A stretch of DNA of 42,266 nucleotides, taken from Bacteroidetes bacterium HGW-Bacteroidetes-1 (GTDB lineage: Bacteria; Bacteroidota; Bacteroidia; Bacteroidales; F082). Location of the stretch: contig PHDU01000026.1 of assembly GCA_002842755.1 (NCBI GenBank), forward strand, positions 1 through 42,266, read 5' to 3'. The notes under the pieces were generated by a model that saw nothing but the letters and a program-made list of their open reading frames with translations, had not been told where the DNA came from and ran no database searches. Of the stretch, positions 17,521 to 26,432 are shown in pieces (the stretch's first letter is position 1; the number at the start of each line of letters is the position of its first letter). The position numbers and the translations under genes are program-made.

Positions 17521-18865
17521 ACGATTTCGCTTGCAAATAATCATCAGGGTGCTGCTTCTTGTAGCTACTATCAATGGAATTGCCATGTTATATGGCAAAG
17601 AACAATACCTTGTAAGTGTTATTATTTTAGGATTATTGGTTGTTTTACAAACAATTTCTCTGATTTTTTTTACAGAACGTACCAACAGGAGACTGGCTAA
17701 ATTTTTTGCAAGCATACGGCATTCTGATTTTTCTTCTTCTTTTTCAGAGAAAGGATTAGGTAAGAGTTTTGATGATCTCGGACATGAGTTCAATCAGATC
17801 ATTCAAGAATTTAAAAAAAACAGAGCTGAGAAAGAAGAACACTTCAACTATCTGCTAACGGTGATTCAACATGTTAGCATTGGAATCATCGTATTTCGCC
17901 GTGATGGGAAAGTGGATGTATTTAACAATGCTATTAAAAAAATTCTAAGGGTAAGCCACCTGCGCGACATTCATGAGCTAACGTCAGTAAAGGAAGATTT
18001 TCCCGAATTGTTACTACGGCTCAAGGCAGGTGAGAAAACTTTAGTTAAAATATTTCTTGAAGATGAACTGATTCAACTTTCAATCAATGCTACTGAGTTT
18101 AAAATGCGTGGCGAATCATATGTATTGGTATCATTGCAGAACATACATCCTGAACTCGAAGAAAAAGAAATTGAAAGCTGGCAGCGATTGATTCGCGTAC
18201 TGACGCATGAAATCATGAACTCAATTACGCCAATTTCTTCACTAGCTGCAACCGTCCAGGAAATGCTCATCAATCCCGAAACGAACAAAATGGATGTATC
18301 AAAGCTTGATGATGAAGACTTTGAAAGTATTCATAGTGCCATGTCAACCATTGAAAGTCGTAGCCTTGGCTTGTTAAATTTTGTTGAAATATATAGAAAT
18401 CTAACCCGTATCCCAAAGCCAAATTTCCGACATTTCAAAGTTCAGGAATTATTCGACAGGGCACATGAACTGCTAAAACCAAAATTCGATTTGCTTCAAA
18501 TACATTGTGTGTGCAAAGTTTTTCCGGACGAACTTTTATTGCTTGCAGATCCTGATTTGATCGATCAGGTTGTTATTAACCTTATGCTTAACGCCATTGA
18601 TGCAGTTAAGGAGCAGCCCAATCCTCAAATTTCCATTGTTGCATCAACCAATTTGAACAACCGGATTACAATTGACTTTGCAGATAATGGACATGGGATC
18701 AAACCTGATTTGATGGATAAAATTTTTATGCCCTTTTTCACCAGCAAAAAAGAGGGTTCAGGTATCGGTCTTAGTCTTTCCCGACAGATAATGCAAATGC
18801 ACAAAGGGGCAATAACCTTTAAATCAAAGCTTGATGAAGGGACAGTATTTACACTTACTTTTTAG
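17510..18865 (+). CDS. Membrane histidine kinase, NtrY-like
   Basis: 451 residues. Two N-terminal membrane helices (about 8-27 and 32-54) are separated by only a few residues, so there is almost no periplasmic sensor; signals are probably sensed in the membrane or cytosol. A HAMP-like linker and a PAS-like domain (about 112-212, VIQHVSIGIIVFRRDGKVDVFN) follow. The H-box is LTHEIMNSITPISSL with phosphoacceptor H233. The ATPase domain has an N-box (NLMLNAIDA, 357-365), G1 DNGHGI (392-397), F-box FFTSKKEGSG and G2 GSGIGL (416-421). All catalytic residues are present. The 11-bp overlap with the upstream regulator makes that regulator its likely partner. A cross-strand phosphorelay to the Hpt protein next door (18942-19298) is possible but unproven. 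Confidence 0.93.
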   Translation: MIFKRFRLQIIIRVLLLVATINGIAMLYGKEQYLVSVIILGLLVVLQTISLIFFTERTNRRLAKFFASIRHSDFSSSFSEKGLGKSFDDLGHEFNQIIQEFKKNRAEKEEHFNYLLTVIQHVSIGIIVFRRDGKVDVFNNAIKKILRVSHLRDIHELTSVKEDFPELLLRLKAGEKTLVKIFLEDELIQLSINATEFKMRGESYVLVSLQNIHPELEEKEIESWQRLIRVLTHEIMNSITPISSLAATVQEMLINPETNKMDVSKLDDEDFESIHSAMSTIESRSLGLLNFVEIYRNLTRIPKPNFRHFKVQELFDRAHELLKPKFDLLQIHCVCKVFPDELLLLADPDLIDQVVINLMLNAIDAVKEQPNPQISIVASTNLNNRITIDFADNGHGIKPDLMDKIFMPFFTSKKEGSGIGLSLSRQIMQMHKGAITFKSKLDEGTVFTLTF

Positions 18866-18941
18866 AAAAGAAATTTTTCAGAATACCGAGATTGATTAAG
18901 GATGAAATGTGCTTAATAAACCATCATTCTTAATATTAAAA

Positions 18942-19298
18942 TCACAAACTGTAATCCTCACGCATTTGAAGTATGGCTGGTTTCAGCCGATTTTCAAGCT
19001 GATCTATTCGTTGCTTGATTAAATCCGGATTTGTTTTATTTCGTGCGTTGAGTTCAATTTCACGAATCGTATCATACATATCATCAATACCAAAAATATC
19101 AAGCGATGGTTTCAACTTGTGAGCAGCTTTCGAAATTTTTTCAAAATCCTGTAACGTTATTCCTGTTGAGATGTCTTGCAATAATTCCGTTGATGACTGA
19201 AGAAAAATAACTACCATTTCCTTTACAGGACCAGGCTCCTCACCAATAAAAGAATAGAGTTTGGTTAAATGATATTGATTTGAAGCTTGGTTTGGCAT
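18942..19298 (-). CDS. Hpt-domain phosphotransfer protein
   Basis: 118 residues, almost entirely helical and soluble. The Hpt motif AAHKLKPSLDIFGIDDM lies around residues 55-71, with the histidine of AHKLK as phosphoacceptor and the conserved downstream Gly in IFGI. It starts 5 bp after the stop of the NtrC-family regulator upstream, so the two form an operon. Single-domain Hpt proteins shuttle phosphate between hybrid kinases and response regulators. No hybrid kinase is encoded nearby, so its donor must be elsewhere or be the convergent kinase at 17510-18865. Confidence 0.85.
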   Translation of the reverse strand: MPNQASNQYHLTKLYSFIGEEPGPVKEMVVIFLQSSTELLQDISTGITLQDFEKISKAAHKLKPSLDIFGIDDMYDTIREIELNARNKTNPDLIKQRIDQLENRLKPAILQMREDYSL

Positions 19299-19303
19299 TT
19301 TTA

Positions 19304-20647
19304 TTAAAGCTTATTTTCCTTTATTAGCCTATATATTGTTGATTTTCCAATATCAAGTTTCTTTGCCACCAATATTACATTGTTATTGTACTTATCGAGA
19401 TAATATCGAATAATTTTAGTATTGTATTCGTTAAGCGTATTTTCTTCAAGCAAAAAGTTTGATGAGGCATTGGTCGAGTTGAAAGAAATCTGCTGCTCAT
19501 CTATCTGCTCACTATCAGAGAGCACTGCTGACAACTCAATCACCGCTTTTAACTCTCGTATATTTCCAGGATATGGGTACTGCATAAGTTTTTGCTGGGC
19601 AGCTTCAGTAATGCTGAGCTTAGGGAGTTTGTTTTCAAGACAAAATTCGTCTAAAAAATGCTTGGCAAGCAAAATAATGTCGTTACCGCGAAAGCGCAAA
19701 GGAGGCAGTTCAATGGGCAATCCAAGCAAGCGGTAGTATAAGTCTTCCCTGAAATTTCCTTTATGCACTTCTTCTGCAAGATTCCGGTTGGTAGCCACAA
19801 TGAGTCGAACATCTATTTTAATCAGATCATTGCCACCAACACGAGTAAGTTCACGTTCCTGAATAACACGAAGGAGTTTCGATTGCATGTGCAAATCCAT
19901 CTCTCCAATTTCATCTAAAAAAATAGAACCTCCCTGTGCTTGTTCAAACCTTCCTGTTTTTCGCGTCACTGCACCGGTAAAACTTCCCTTTTCGTGGCCA
20001 AACATTTCACTCTCTATTAACTCGCGAGGTATTGCTGAAACATTAACTGCCACAAAAGGCTTTTTTGCGCGTGTTGAATTATAATGAATAGCTTTAGCAA
20101 CAAGCTCTTTCCCTGTTCCGGTTTCTCCAGTTATAGAAACTGTAATATTTGTTTTGATTGCTTTTTCAATCAAACTAAATATCTGCTTGATGGCGGGGCT
20201 ATTCCCTTTGATAACATTTCTAAACTCATACTTACGACCAATTTCTTCCTTCAGGTAACTTATTTCACTTTTCAATAATAGGTTTTCACGAATCTTTTTG
20301 ATGATATTCCAAAGCCTGTCCTTTACATCATCATCTTTTACAAAATAGTCATAAGCTCCCTCGCGAAGTAAGGTAACGGCAGTCGATATATCTTCCTGCC
20401 CTGAAACAATAACGACAGGAATATCACTGCTTTCTTTTTTGATATGTCTCATCACTTCAAGACCTGATAGGTCAGGCAAGCTGTAATCAAGGGATATCAA
20501 TGAAGGATTTTTATATAAATTCTTTAAGCAGTCAGAACCCGTTTTGAATAAATGAACTTCATTGTCAGGGTTGAGAGATAAATGATGCTTAAGCATCTCC
20601 CCATACAAGGGGTCGTCTTCAACAATAAAGATTCTGAATGATTCCAT
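19304..20647 (-). CDS. Second sigma-54-dependent response regulator (NtrC family)
   Basis: 447 residues. Receiver domain with acidic residues D11/D12, phosphoacceptor D54, S82 and K104. AAA+ domain: Walker A GETGTGKE (174-181), sigma-54 contact loop GSFTGA (221-226, Ser for Ala at position 2), Walker B FLDEIGE (243-249), and DLYYRLLGLPIELPPLR. The C-terminal Fis-type HTH is NNVILVAKKLDIGKSTIYRLIKE (split here as NNVILVAKKLD and IGKSTIYRLI). All motifs needed for activation of sigma-54 RNA polymerase are present. It is the first gene of a two-gene leftward operon with the Hpt protein and has no adjacent kinase. Targets unknown; I saw no clear -24/-12 site immediately beside it. Confidence 0.94.
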   Translation of the reverse strand: MESFRIFIVEDDPLYGEMLKHHLSLNPDNEVHLFKTGSDCLKNLYKNPSLISLDYSLPDLSGLEVMRHIKKESSDIPVVIVSGQEDISTAVTLLREGAYDYFVKDDDVKDRLWNIIKKIRENLLLKSEISYLKEEIGRKYEFRNVIKGNSPAIKQIFSLIEKAIKTNITVSITGETGTGKELVAKAIHYNSTRAKKPFVAVNVSAIPRELIESEMFGHEKGSFTGAVTRKTGRFEQAQGGSIFLDEIGEMDLHMQSKLLRVIQERELTRVGGNDLIKIDVRLIVATNRNLAEEVHKGNFREDLYYRLLGLPIELPPLRFRGNDIILLAKHFLDEFCLENKLPKLSITEAAQQKLMQYPYPGNIRELKAVIELSAVLSDSEQIDEQQISFNSTNASSNFLLEENTLNEYNTKIIRYYLDKYNNNVILVAKKLDIGKSTIYRLIKENKL

Positions 20648-20840
20648 TTTTCGTCAATTAAGTGGTTGATCCGGTTTCCGTATTTGAGAATATTCCAAAA
20701 CTGAAAATGAATGTTGAAAACTCTCAAATTTGGAAGAATGACAAAATTAACGACATTTATGTCTCAAAACAAATTCTTATTCATTTTTTTTATTTTTTAG
20801 TCCCTTTAGGGTTACACATATGTAATACACAAGGATTCTG

Positions 20841-20848
20841 TACATTTG
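20841..20848 (+). promoter_or_regulatory. Bacteroidota -7 promoter element (TACATTTG)
   Basis: TACATTTG matches TAnnTTTG exactly and lies 27 bp upstream of the ATG at 20875. It argues against the longer reading frame that begins at 20662, because that frame would run through the promoter. No clear -33 partner is seen. Confidence 0.5.
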
Positions 20849-20874
20849 TTGTGTTTAAAAAGTTTTTCAATGAA

Positions 20875-22098
20875 ATGAATATTGCTAATCCACTCCGCCG
20901 TTTGTTTCTCTTTTTAAGAAGATCTATCACCTGGCCTTTGTTGATACTATCTATTGTAATTTTGATTTTTTACCTCACTGCTCCCTTTTATAAATTTGAG
21001 GCTCCTCAGCCTTTTTCAGGCAATTTCATTCATAATCCTTATGAAAACGTATTGCTAGAGAATTGGAAAAACTACAATTTTCAAACGCATACAAATTATT
21101 GGAAAAACTTAATGAAAGGCAACAATAGTACTGAATATTTCATTGACAGCATATATCAACATTTTGGTTTCATAAATATTACGATTTCCGATTACCAATA
21201 CATCAATAAAAGGAGACTTCAAAATGAAAACTATATTCCCACTTATAAACACGGCTTTGGATTTCAAAATATCTACCAGATATGTATTGGAGCAAACAAA
21301 GTTCAATGGACAGATTATCCTTTCTATCAAGCGCTCAGGCACAAGCAAAGTATAATTGACAAACTTCGCTCTGATTGTGACCTAATTGCTATTTCATCAC
21401 CTTTAAGTAAAAATGGTTACCAACCATCCGATTTGAAATATTTAAGCGGCTATGATTTAATTGAAGTTTCAAACAATCAAAGAAATTCTATTAGTTTGTG
21501 GGATACAGCACTGACTTATGGCCACCGGGTTTATATTTTCGCCGGCGATGATCACCCTGAAGGCTTTATCAAGGGCGAAGAAGGTCATCATTTTACAATG
21601 GTCAACCTATCAGACCAACAAAGAGATAGTTTTGTTGAAGCACTCCGACAGGGAGCTGCATATGGATTGGATTTCTTTGCCATTGAAAATGAACCATTGG
21701 CTGACAAGGCAGAAAGACTTAAAAATAAACCACAACTTATAAACGCTGAACTTCTTTCTGATACTTTCAAAGTTGCAGTGGATCAGCTTGCTGAGAGCTT
21801 TAAATTTATTGGTCAACACGGCAAGTTGTTTTCCCTTGTTGAGGATACCAACGCGGCTGAATACATCATAAAAGTAGAGGATTTATATGTTCGAACCGAA
21901 GTCACATTCCCTGATGGTACAATATTGTACTTAAATCCCCTTATCCGACATCCGGAGGAGATAATCAGGAAACAGCATCTGGCAAAAATTGATATCAACA
22001 AGACTGCTATTATGCGGGGAATTTATATTGTTGTTATTGTTTTCTTGCTTCAAATGATTTTCAAAGGGAAAATACGTAAAAATATGACAAGCCTATGA
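20875..22098 (+). CDS. Membrane-anchored degenerate PHP-phosphoesterase-like protein
   Basis: 407 residues from the ATG at 20875 (MNIANPLRRLFLFLRRSI). An N-terminal helix (about 18-35) and a C-terminal helix (about 375-393) bracket an extracytoplasmic domain. That domain follows the motif order of PHP phosphoesterases with most metal ligands altered: FQTHTNY (H72; cf. LHTHTN), ITISDYQYI (105-107 SDY where TDH is usual), AISSPLS (SP where HP is usual), LIEVSNN (E197), LWDTALTYGHRVYIFAGDDHPE (shown as WDTAL 209-213 and GDDH 224-227). Only the last GDDH and first H remain. Loss of ligands suggests a non-catalytic or altered enzyme. Its stop overlaps the next gene (a glycosyltransferase) by 4 bp, so the two are coupled and probably act in the same cell-surface pathway. 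The PHP assignment comes from motif order, not a search. Confidence 0.65.
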   Translation: MNIANPLRRLFLFLRRSITWPLLILSIVILIFYLTAPFYKFEAPQPFSGNFIHNPYENVLLENWKNYNFQTHTNYWKNLMKGNNSTEYFIDSIYQHFGFINITISDYQYINKRRLQNENYIPTYKHGFGFQNIYQICIGANKVQWTDYPFYQALRHKQSIIDKLRSDCDLIAISSPLSKNGYQPSDLKYLSGYDLIEVSNNQRNSISLWDTALTYGHRVYIFAGDDHPEGFIKGEEGHHFTMVNLSDQQRDSFVEALRQGAAYGLDFFAIENEPLADKAERLKNKPQLINAELLSDTFKVAVDQLAESFKFIGQHGKLFSLVEDTNAAEYIIKVEDLYVRTEVTFPDGTILYLNPLIRHPEEIIRKQHLAKIDINKTAIMRGIYIVVIVFLLQMIFKGKIRKNMTSL

Positions 22099-23678
22099 AA
22101 ATTTCTGCTTGCAGCAAGGCTATGAAAAAGAAAATGATTCTCTTGCTCTCGTTCAGCGTGATAGTAAGACTTTTTTTTGCCTCCTGGCTCGAACTGGGCA
22201 ATGATGAAGTTTATTATTGGACCTATGCACTTTATCCCGACTGGAGTCATTTTGATCATCCTCCCATGGTTGGATGGATGATACAGCTTTTTAGCCTGAA
22301 TCTATATTTTGATAGTGAACTTTTTATCCGTCTTTCATCTGTCATACTTACAACAGCAAATACGATTCTGGTTTTTCTTATTGGAAAAAAAATCCGAAAT
22401 GAATCCACGGGTTATTATGCAGCTTTATTATATACCGCTTCCATTTATGCTTTTGTAATCACGGGTATTATGATATTACCCGACACACCACAAAATTTCT
22501 TTTGGATGCTCGCTTTGTGGTTGATGATGCTTGCGCTGGATGAAACCATTGGTAAAGGTAAATTGAATCTTTTTCTTCTTCTTATTGGATTAACAATAGG
22601 GCTTGGAATGATTTCGAAATACACTTCCGTTTTTGAATGGGTTGGTTGGGGTCTTTTTATCCTTATTTATAAACGTGAATGGCTTAAAAAACCTGCACTT
22701 TACGTTTCAGTGATCATTTCCGCGCTTTGCACATTACCCGTTATTCTATGGAACATCGACAATGATTTTATCAGCTTTAGTTTCCAAAGTGAACGGGTAA
22801 ATATTTTCAGTGCATCATTAAGACCTGATCTTTTTGCATCTGAACTATTAGGTCAGTTTTTATACAATAACCCCATTAATGTTACATTAATTGCAGTTAT
22901 GCTTCTGGCAGTTTTCAGAGGAAAGCAATGGCTTCTAAGCGATTATCAACGCCTACTGTTACTAATTTCGCTTCCTATGATTGGATTGTTTTTAGCCTTT
23001 TCTTTGTTTCGTGCCACTTTGCCGCATTGGACTGGTCCGGCCTACAACACGCTGCTTATTTTAGCTGCTGCAAGGCTCGCAGTAAAACGTCCGATGAGGG
23101 ATGGGATAATACAATTACCTGATAGTATTAAACTTTCATTCGCACTCCTCATCTTTGTTTTGACCATGGCAGGCCTTCAGATTAAATTTGGTATTATTCC
23201 ATTTCCTGACAATAACCCTTATCATCGCCTGGGACGCAACGACATTACTTTAGATATGTATGGTTGGAGAAAATTAATGCCCGCATTTAAAAAAGTGAGG
23301 GAAAAGCACCTGACAAACGGACTGATGCAATCCGGGGATGCTTTTCTGGGTGAAAACTGGTTTCCGTTAGCCAACATCGACTACTATTTAGCCAAGCCTC
23401 TTGAAATGAGGGTTATGGGCTTAGGACAGCCACAACGGTTACATAAATACTTATGGATCAATGAAAAAAGAGGAGGCTTCAGCAAAGGTGACAATTTCTG
23501 GTACCTCACCACGAGCCGCGATTACAAACACCCTGATGAAGTTTATAATGACATGTTCGATAGCATTGTACCTTCTGACACCATTACCATTAACAGGAAT
23601 GGAAAGCCGGCAAAAAGAGTGTTCATATTCCTTCTTAAAGACCTTCAAAAATTACCTGAGCCATTTTTTAAAAAATGA
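22095..23678 (+). CDS. ArnT/PMT-family membrane glycosyltransferase (GT39/GT83-like)
   Basis: 527 residues with about 10-12 predicted membrane helices. The N-terminal periplasmic loop after helix 1 carries the catalytic-type acidic site NDEVYYW (36-42) and then the DHPPMVGWM motif (54-62), both hallmarks of undecaprenyl- or dolichyl-phosphate-sugar-dependent transferases (PMT_2 family). The C-terminal third (about 375-527) is a soluble periplasmic domain. Such enzymes transfer a lipid-linked sugar to lipid A, protein or polysaccharide at the outer face of the inner membrane; the acceptor here is unknown. It starts inside the last codons of the PHP-like gene (ATGA overlap). An internal ATG at residue 10 (MKKKMILLL) is an alternative start. 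Confidence 0.88.
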   Translation: MKISACSKAMKKKMILLLSFSVIVRLFFASWLELGNDEVYYWTYALYPDWSHFDHPPMVGWMIQLFSLNLYFDSELFIRLSSVILTTANTILVFLIGKKIRNESTGYYAALLYTASIYAFVITGIMILPDTPQNFFWMLALWLMMLALDETIGKGKLNLFLLLIGLTIGLGMISKYTSVFEWVGWGLFILIYKREWLKKPALYVSVIISALCTLPVILWNIDNDFISFSFQSERVNIFSASLRPDLFASELLGQFLYNNPINVTLIAVMLLAVFRGKQWLLSDYQRLLLLISLPMIGLFLAFSLFRATLPHWTGPAYNTLLILAAARLAVKRPMRDGIIQLPDSIKLSFALLIFVLTMAGLQIKFGIIPFPDNNPYHRLGRNDITLDMYGWRKLMPAFKKVREKHLTNGLMQSGDAFLGENWFPLANIDYYLAKPLEMRVMGLGQPQRLHKYLWINEKRGGFSKGDNFWYLTTSRDYKHPDEVYNDMFDSIVPSDTITINRNGKPAKRVFIFLLKDLQKLPEPFFKK

Positions 23679-23768
23679 CTTGCTACCGGTACTTGTTTTT
23701 ATTCATGAAGACCCCTCACTGATTTCATCTCTTAAAGATAACAGGCATATTTGACACGAAATAAACCC

Positions 23769-23776
23769 TACTTTTG
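23769..23776 (+). promoter_or_regulatory. Bacteroidota -7 promoter element (TACTTTTG)
   Basis: TACTTTTG fits TAnnTTTG and lies 85 bp upstream of the T9SS-exported protein gene at 23862. A TTTG at about 23750 is only 15 bp upstream, closer than the usual -33 spacing. Confidence 0.45.
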
Positions 23777-23861
23777 TTTTTGCCTTTTAAATGAGGTTAT
23801 GGAAATATTAAATACATCGAATAATGCTTCCTGTTTAATCAACTAAACTGCTACAAACATT

Positions 23862-24884
23862 ATGAAAAAAATTCTACTTCTTACATATTTTGTTGTTTCA
23901 ATCCAATGTGCGAATGCCCAAACCCCTTCCACCTGCACAATACCTCAGGAATTAACCGATGCCTACGATCGCGACATTAAAAGTCTTGCACTAAAAAGGA
24001 TGTCAGCTGTTAATAGTCCTGACCTGCACCTTATAAACATCCCTCAAAGTTGGCAGGATACCATTGCAGAAGGATTGGCAGCGATAATGAACGCACATTC
24101 ACTACCGGAATCTGATACCGTTTTCAATATATATTGTGTTCACGACCTTACTACACCATTTCAGATTTACAATGACCTTCTCATTCAGGTGGATGTTTCA
24201 TATCCCTGGACTGTTGCCTGGCAAAATTTAAATGCTATTACAGGAAATCCAAATATTGATACATTGGTTACAAGGTACGGCCTGAGTGTAAGCGCTTTTT
24301 ATGACTGGAGTTTTGCTGATTATGCCCTGCTTCATACTGACGCTCTCTTGAATATTTATTCCTTGATCGATAGTCTTGTTATTGTTCCAGGCGTGATTAG
24401 TGGAGAACCTGATGCTATTATTGGTACTGCCGGAAAAATCGTTTATGACAAAATTGGGAACAAAAGGTATTATGATTTCTATTTTCAATTTAATGATTGC
24501 TTCGATGGGTGCGACAATTACAGAAAATGGCAATTCAAAGTAAATGAGGATTGTTCGGTAGATTTCCTTGGGGCATCTGACTGGGGTGTTTTTGGAATAG
24601 ACCCTTTGCCTGAGCCCGTCAATTGCAATATTTTTACCTCCCTAAAAGAAAACTTATATGCAAAAAGATTGAATATCTACCCAAACCCCGCAAATGGTAT
24701 TATAACCATCTCCGATCTCAAAATCGGAAATACAATTGTCATTTATGATGCCTCAGGTAGAACAATATTCAAAACAAAAGCGCAACAGTCATCAATACAA
24801 ATTAATCTGACCTATAAAGGAGTTTATATTCTTGAAGCAATAATCCAAGGTGAAATTACAAAACAAAAATTTATTATTCACTAA
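23862..24884 (+). CDS. Exported protein of unknown function with T9SS type A sorting domain
   Basis: 340 residues. Signal peptide 1-19 (ending CANAQ). The middle (about 20-255) is acidic, with many aromatic and Asp residues and a Cys cluster FNDCFDGCDNYRKWQFKVNEDC (C residues near 209-230) that may form disulfides. I do not recognise its fold. The last about 70 residues (LNIYPNPANG to KQKFIIH) form a Por sorting domain, so it is a type IX cargo. It is a single-gene unit: a -7 element lies 85 bp upstream and a terminator overlaps its stop. Confidence 0.8.
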   Translation: MKKILLLTYFVVSIQCANAQTPSTCTIPQELTDAYDRDIKSLALKRMSAVNSPDLHLINIPQSWQDTIAEGLAAIMNAHSLPESDTVFNIYCVHDLTTPFQIYNDLLIQVDVSYPWTVAWQNLNAITGNPNIDTLVTRYGLSVSAFYDWSFADYALLHTDALLNIYSLIDSLVIVPGVISGEPDAIIGTAGKIVYDKIGNKRYYDFYFQFNDCFDGCDNYRKWQFKVNEDCSVDFLGASDWGVFGIDPLPEPVNCNIFTSLKENLYAKRLNIYPNPANGIITISDLKIGNTIVIYDASGRTIFKTKAQQSSIQINLTYKGVYILEAIIQGEITKQKFIIH

Positions 24885-24901
24885 AAAGGGTGTCCTTTTT
24901 T
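24883..24901. terminator. Short intrinsic terminator after the T9SS cargo gene
   Basis: AAAAAGG (24883-24889) pairs with CCTTTTT (24894-24900) around the loop GTGT, overlapping the stop codon of the upstream gene and ending in a T-run. The A-run on the left makes it usable from the opposite strand too, which suits the convergent gene ending at 24981. Confidence 0.65.
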
Positions 24902-24980
24902 ATATGCAGAATGCGTTCTAAATCTTATACTTTGATCAATAAAACGAATTTATCCTTGGCAGGAAAGATTGATCTTTAAC

Positions 24981-26432
24981 TTACTCAATCCAAAGCACAG
25001 AGTTATCTGTGCCAAACTCATTTTCTTCCCAGAGCGGATTGGCTTCATCCAGAATCCACTGCCCATCCACAATGAATTTATAAGAATATCGTCCAGGTTT
25101 AAGGTAAATCGGCATAATCCAATTATCTTCTTGTCGAACCATCCGATAACCCTCATTTGACCAGCCATTGAAGGTTCCAGTGACTCTTACATCTTTGGTC
25201 TTACTATTCTCTTTTAAAATAAATTTATGGTTTGGTTTAAATGCAACAAAGGAATTTAAAAAAGGGTCGGATCCAGCAAAGAATGGGTTTAAAGAATCAA
25301 CAACCCACTTGCCATCAACGATAAATTTATATTCATAGTTTCCAGCGCTGAGAACATAAGGCAGTTGCCAGCCATCGGCAGTATTTTTCATAAAAAGCTC
25401 TCCTTCATTCCAGGCATTAAAACTACCTGTAAGGATCACATTCTTTGCATTTTGAGCTCCTTTTAACTGAAAAATCAAAGTGTCGCCAATGCCCATAAAA
25501 GAATTAAAATTCCCCTTCCCATCTGGCCGGACCACTTTGTTAGCCGGATCATTGATCCATATCCCGTCAACAATAAACTTATAGGCATGGGTTCCTTCTC
25601 TGATAAAAACCGGTAAAGACCAACCTGTCATTGTTTTGGTCATTTTCAATTCTTTTTCATTCCACCCATTGAAACTTCCGGTTACTATAACATTTTTGGC
25701 ATCTGTATAACCATTAAGATTAAAAGTGTAATTATAGCAGTATGCGACAGAATTATATCCTGATTGACCATCTTCTTCTTTGATTCGATTCTCAGGATCA
25801 TGCATCCATCTCCCGTCAACAATAAACTTATAGGTATATTTTCCAGGAGGCATTTTCAAACAACAAATCCAACCACGACCTGTTGGTTCCATTTGGGTAT
25901 TCATCGTGCTCCAATTGTTGAACGAACCTGCCAAAAAAACTTTCCTGGCATCTGTTTTTCCAAAAAGAAAAAAGCAGGCGCGACCATTATAATAACGGAA
26001 AGATTGTTCATTTCTGAAATTATTGATGCCATAATTCGACTCAACAGGTTGAATTTTAAAACCATCAGCAACCATCTCTTGTTTGTAAGTTTCGGAAAGC
26101 AAGGCAGCCATTTTGATCGCAGGAGCACCTGCCTCTGTTTGCATCTTCTTTGAAAGCTCGATCAATCCTGGGCGAATAATTTTCACTTCCCAGTCACTGC
26201 TATCCGAAATAAAAGTGTAGTCGCCAATAAATAAATGCTTTAATGTTACGGTATCTACATCAAATCGGGATGCAAAAGAGCTTTGCTGTTTTTTGTTCCA
26301 TGATAGATCAACGGCAAGAATAAATCGTCCGTTTTCAATACGACCTGCTTTCTCAATAGATGTCTGACTTAAGACACTTTGGCAAGTAATTAGATACAAA
26401 ACCACAAAAAGTAATAAGTATCCTCGCTTCAT
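24981..26432 (-). CDS. Secreted protein with four tandem CBM48/AMPK-GBD-like repeats
   Basis: 483 residues. Signal peptide 1-22 (ending VLSQ). An N-terminal region (about 25-150) of unknown fold is followed by four repeats of about 80 residues (roughly 153-233, 234-315, 320-397, 401-482). Each has the pattern V-x-L/V-x-G-S/T-F-N-x-W, then an aromatic-rich strand, then KFIVDGxW and a D-P/D-x-N turn. This is the glycogen-binding / isoamylase-N domain pattern (E-set fold, CBM48), here repeated without an enzyme domain. It is expected in the periplasm or at the surface and may bind alpha-glucan or act as a scaffold. The start overlaps the stop of the aspartyl protease gene by 4 bp (ATGA), which ties the two functionally. 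No sorting domain is present. Confidence 0.88.
   Translation of the reverse strand: MKRGYLLLFVVLYLITCQSVLSQTSIEKAGRIENGRFILAVDLSWNKKQQSSFASRFDVDTVTLKHLFIGDYTFISDSSDWEVKIIRPGLIELSKKMQTEAGAPAIKMAALLSETYKQEMVADGFKIQPVESNYGINNFRNEQSFRYYNGRACFFLFGKTDARKVFLAGSFNNWSTMNTQMEPTGRGWICCLKMPPGKYTYKFIVDGRWMHDPENRIKEEDGQSGYNSVAYCYNYTFNLNGYTDAKNVIVTGSFNGWNEKELKMTKTMTGWSLPVFIREGTHAYKFIVDGIWINDPANKVVRPDGKGNFNSFMGIGDTLIFQLKGAQNAKNVILTGSFNAWNEGELFMKNTADGWQLPYVLSAGNYEYKFIVDGKWVVDSLNPFFAGSDPFLNSFVAFKPNHKFILKENSKTKDVRVTGTFNGWSNEGYRMVRQEDNWIMPIYLKPGRYSYKFIVDGQWILDEANPLWEENEFGTDNSVLWIE

Noticed and set aside
20662-20874. Long N-terminal extension of the PHP-like protein from an ATG at 20662
   Set aside because: It overlaps the upstream region of the divergent regulator, contains a -7 promoter box, and reads as non-membrane, low-similarity sequence before the clean ATG at 20875.
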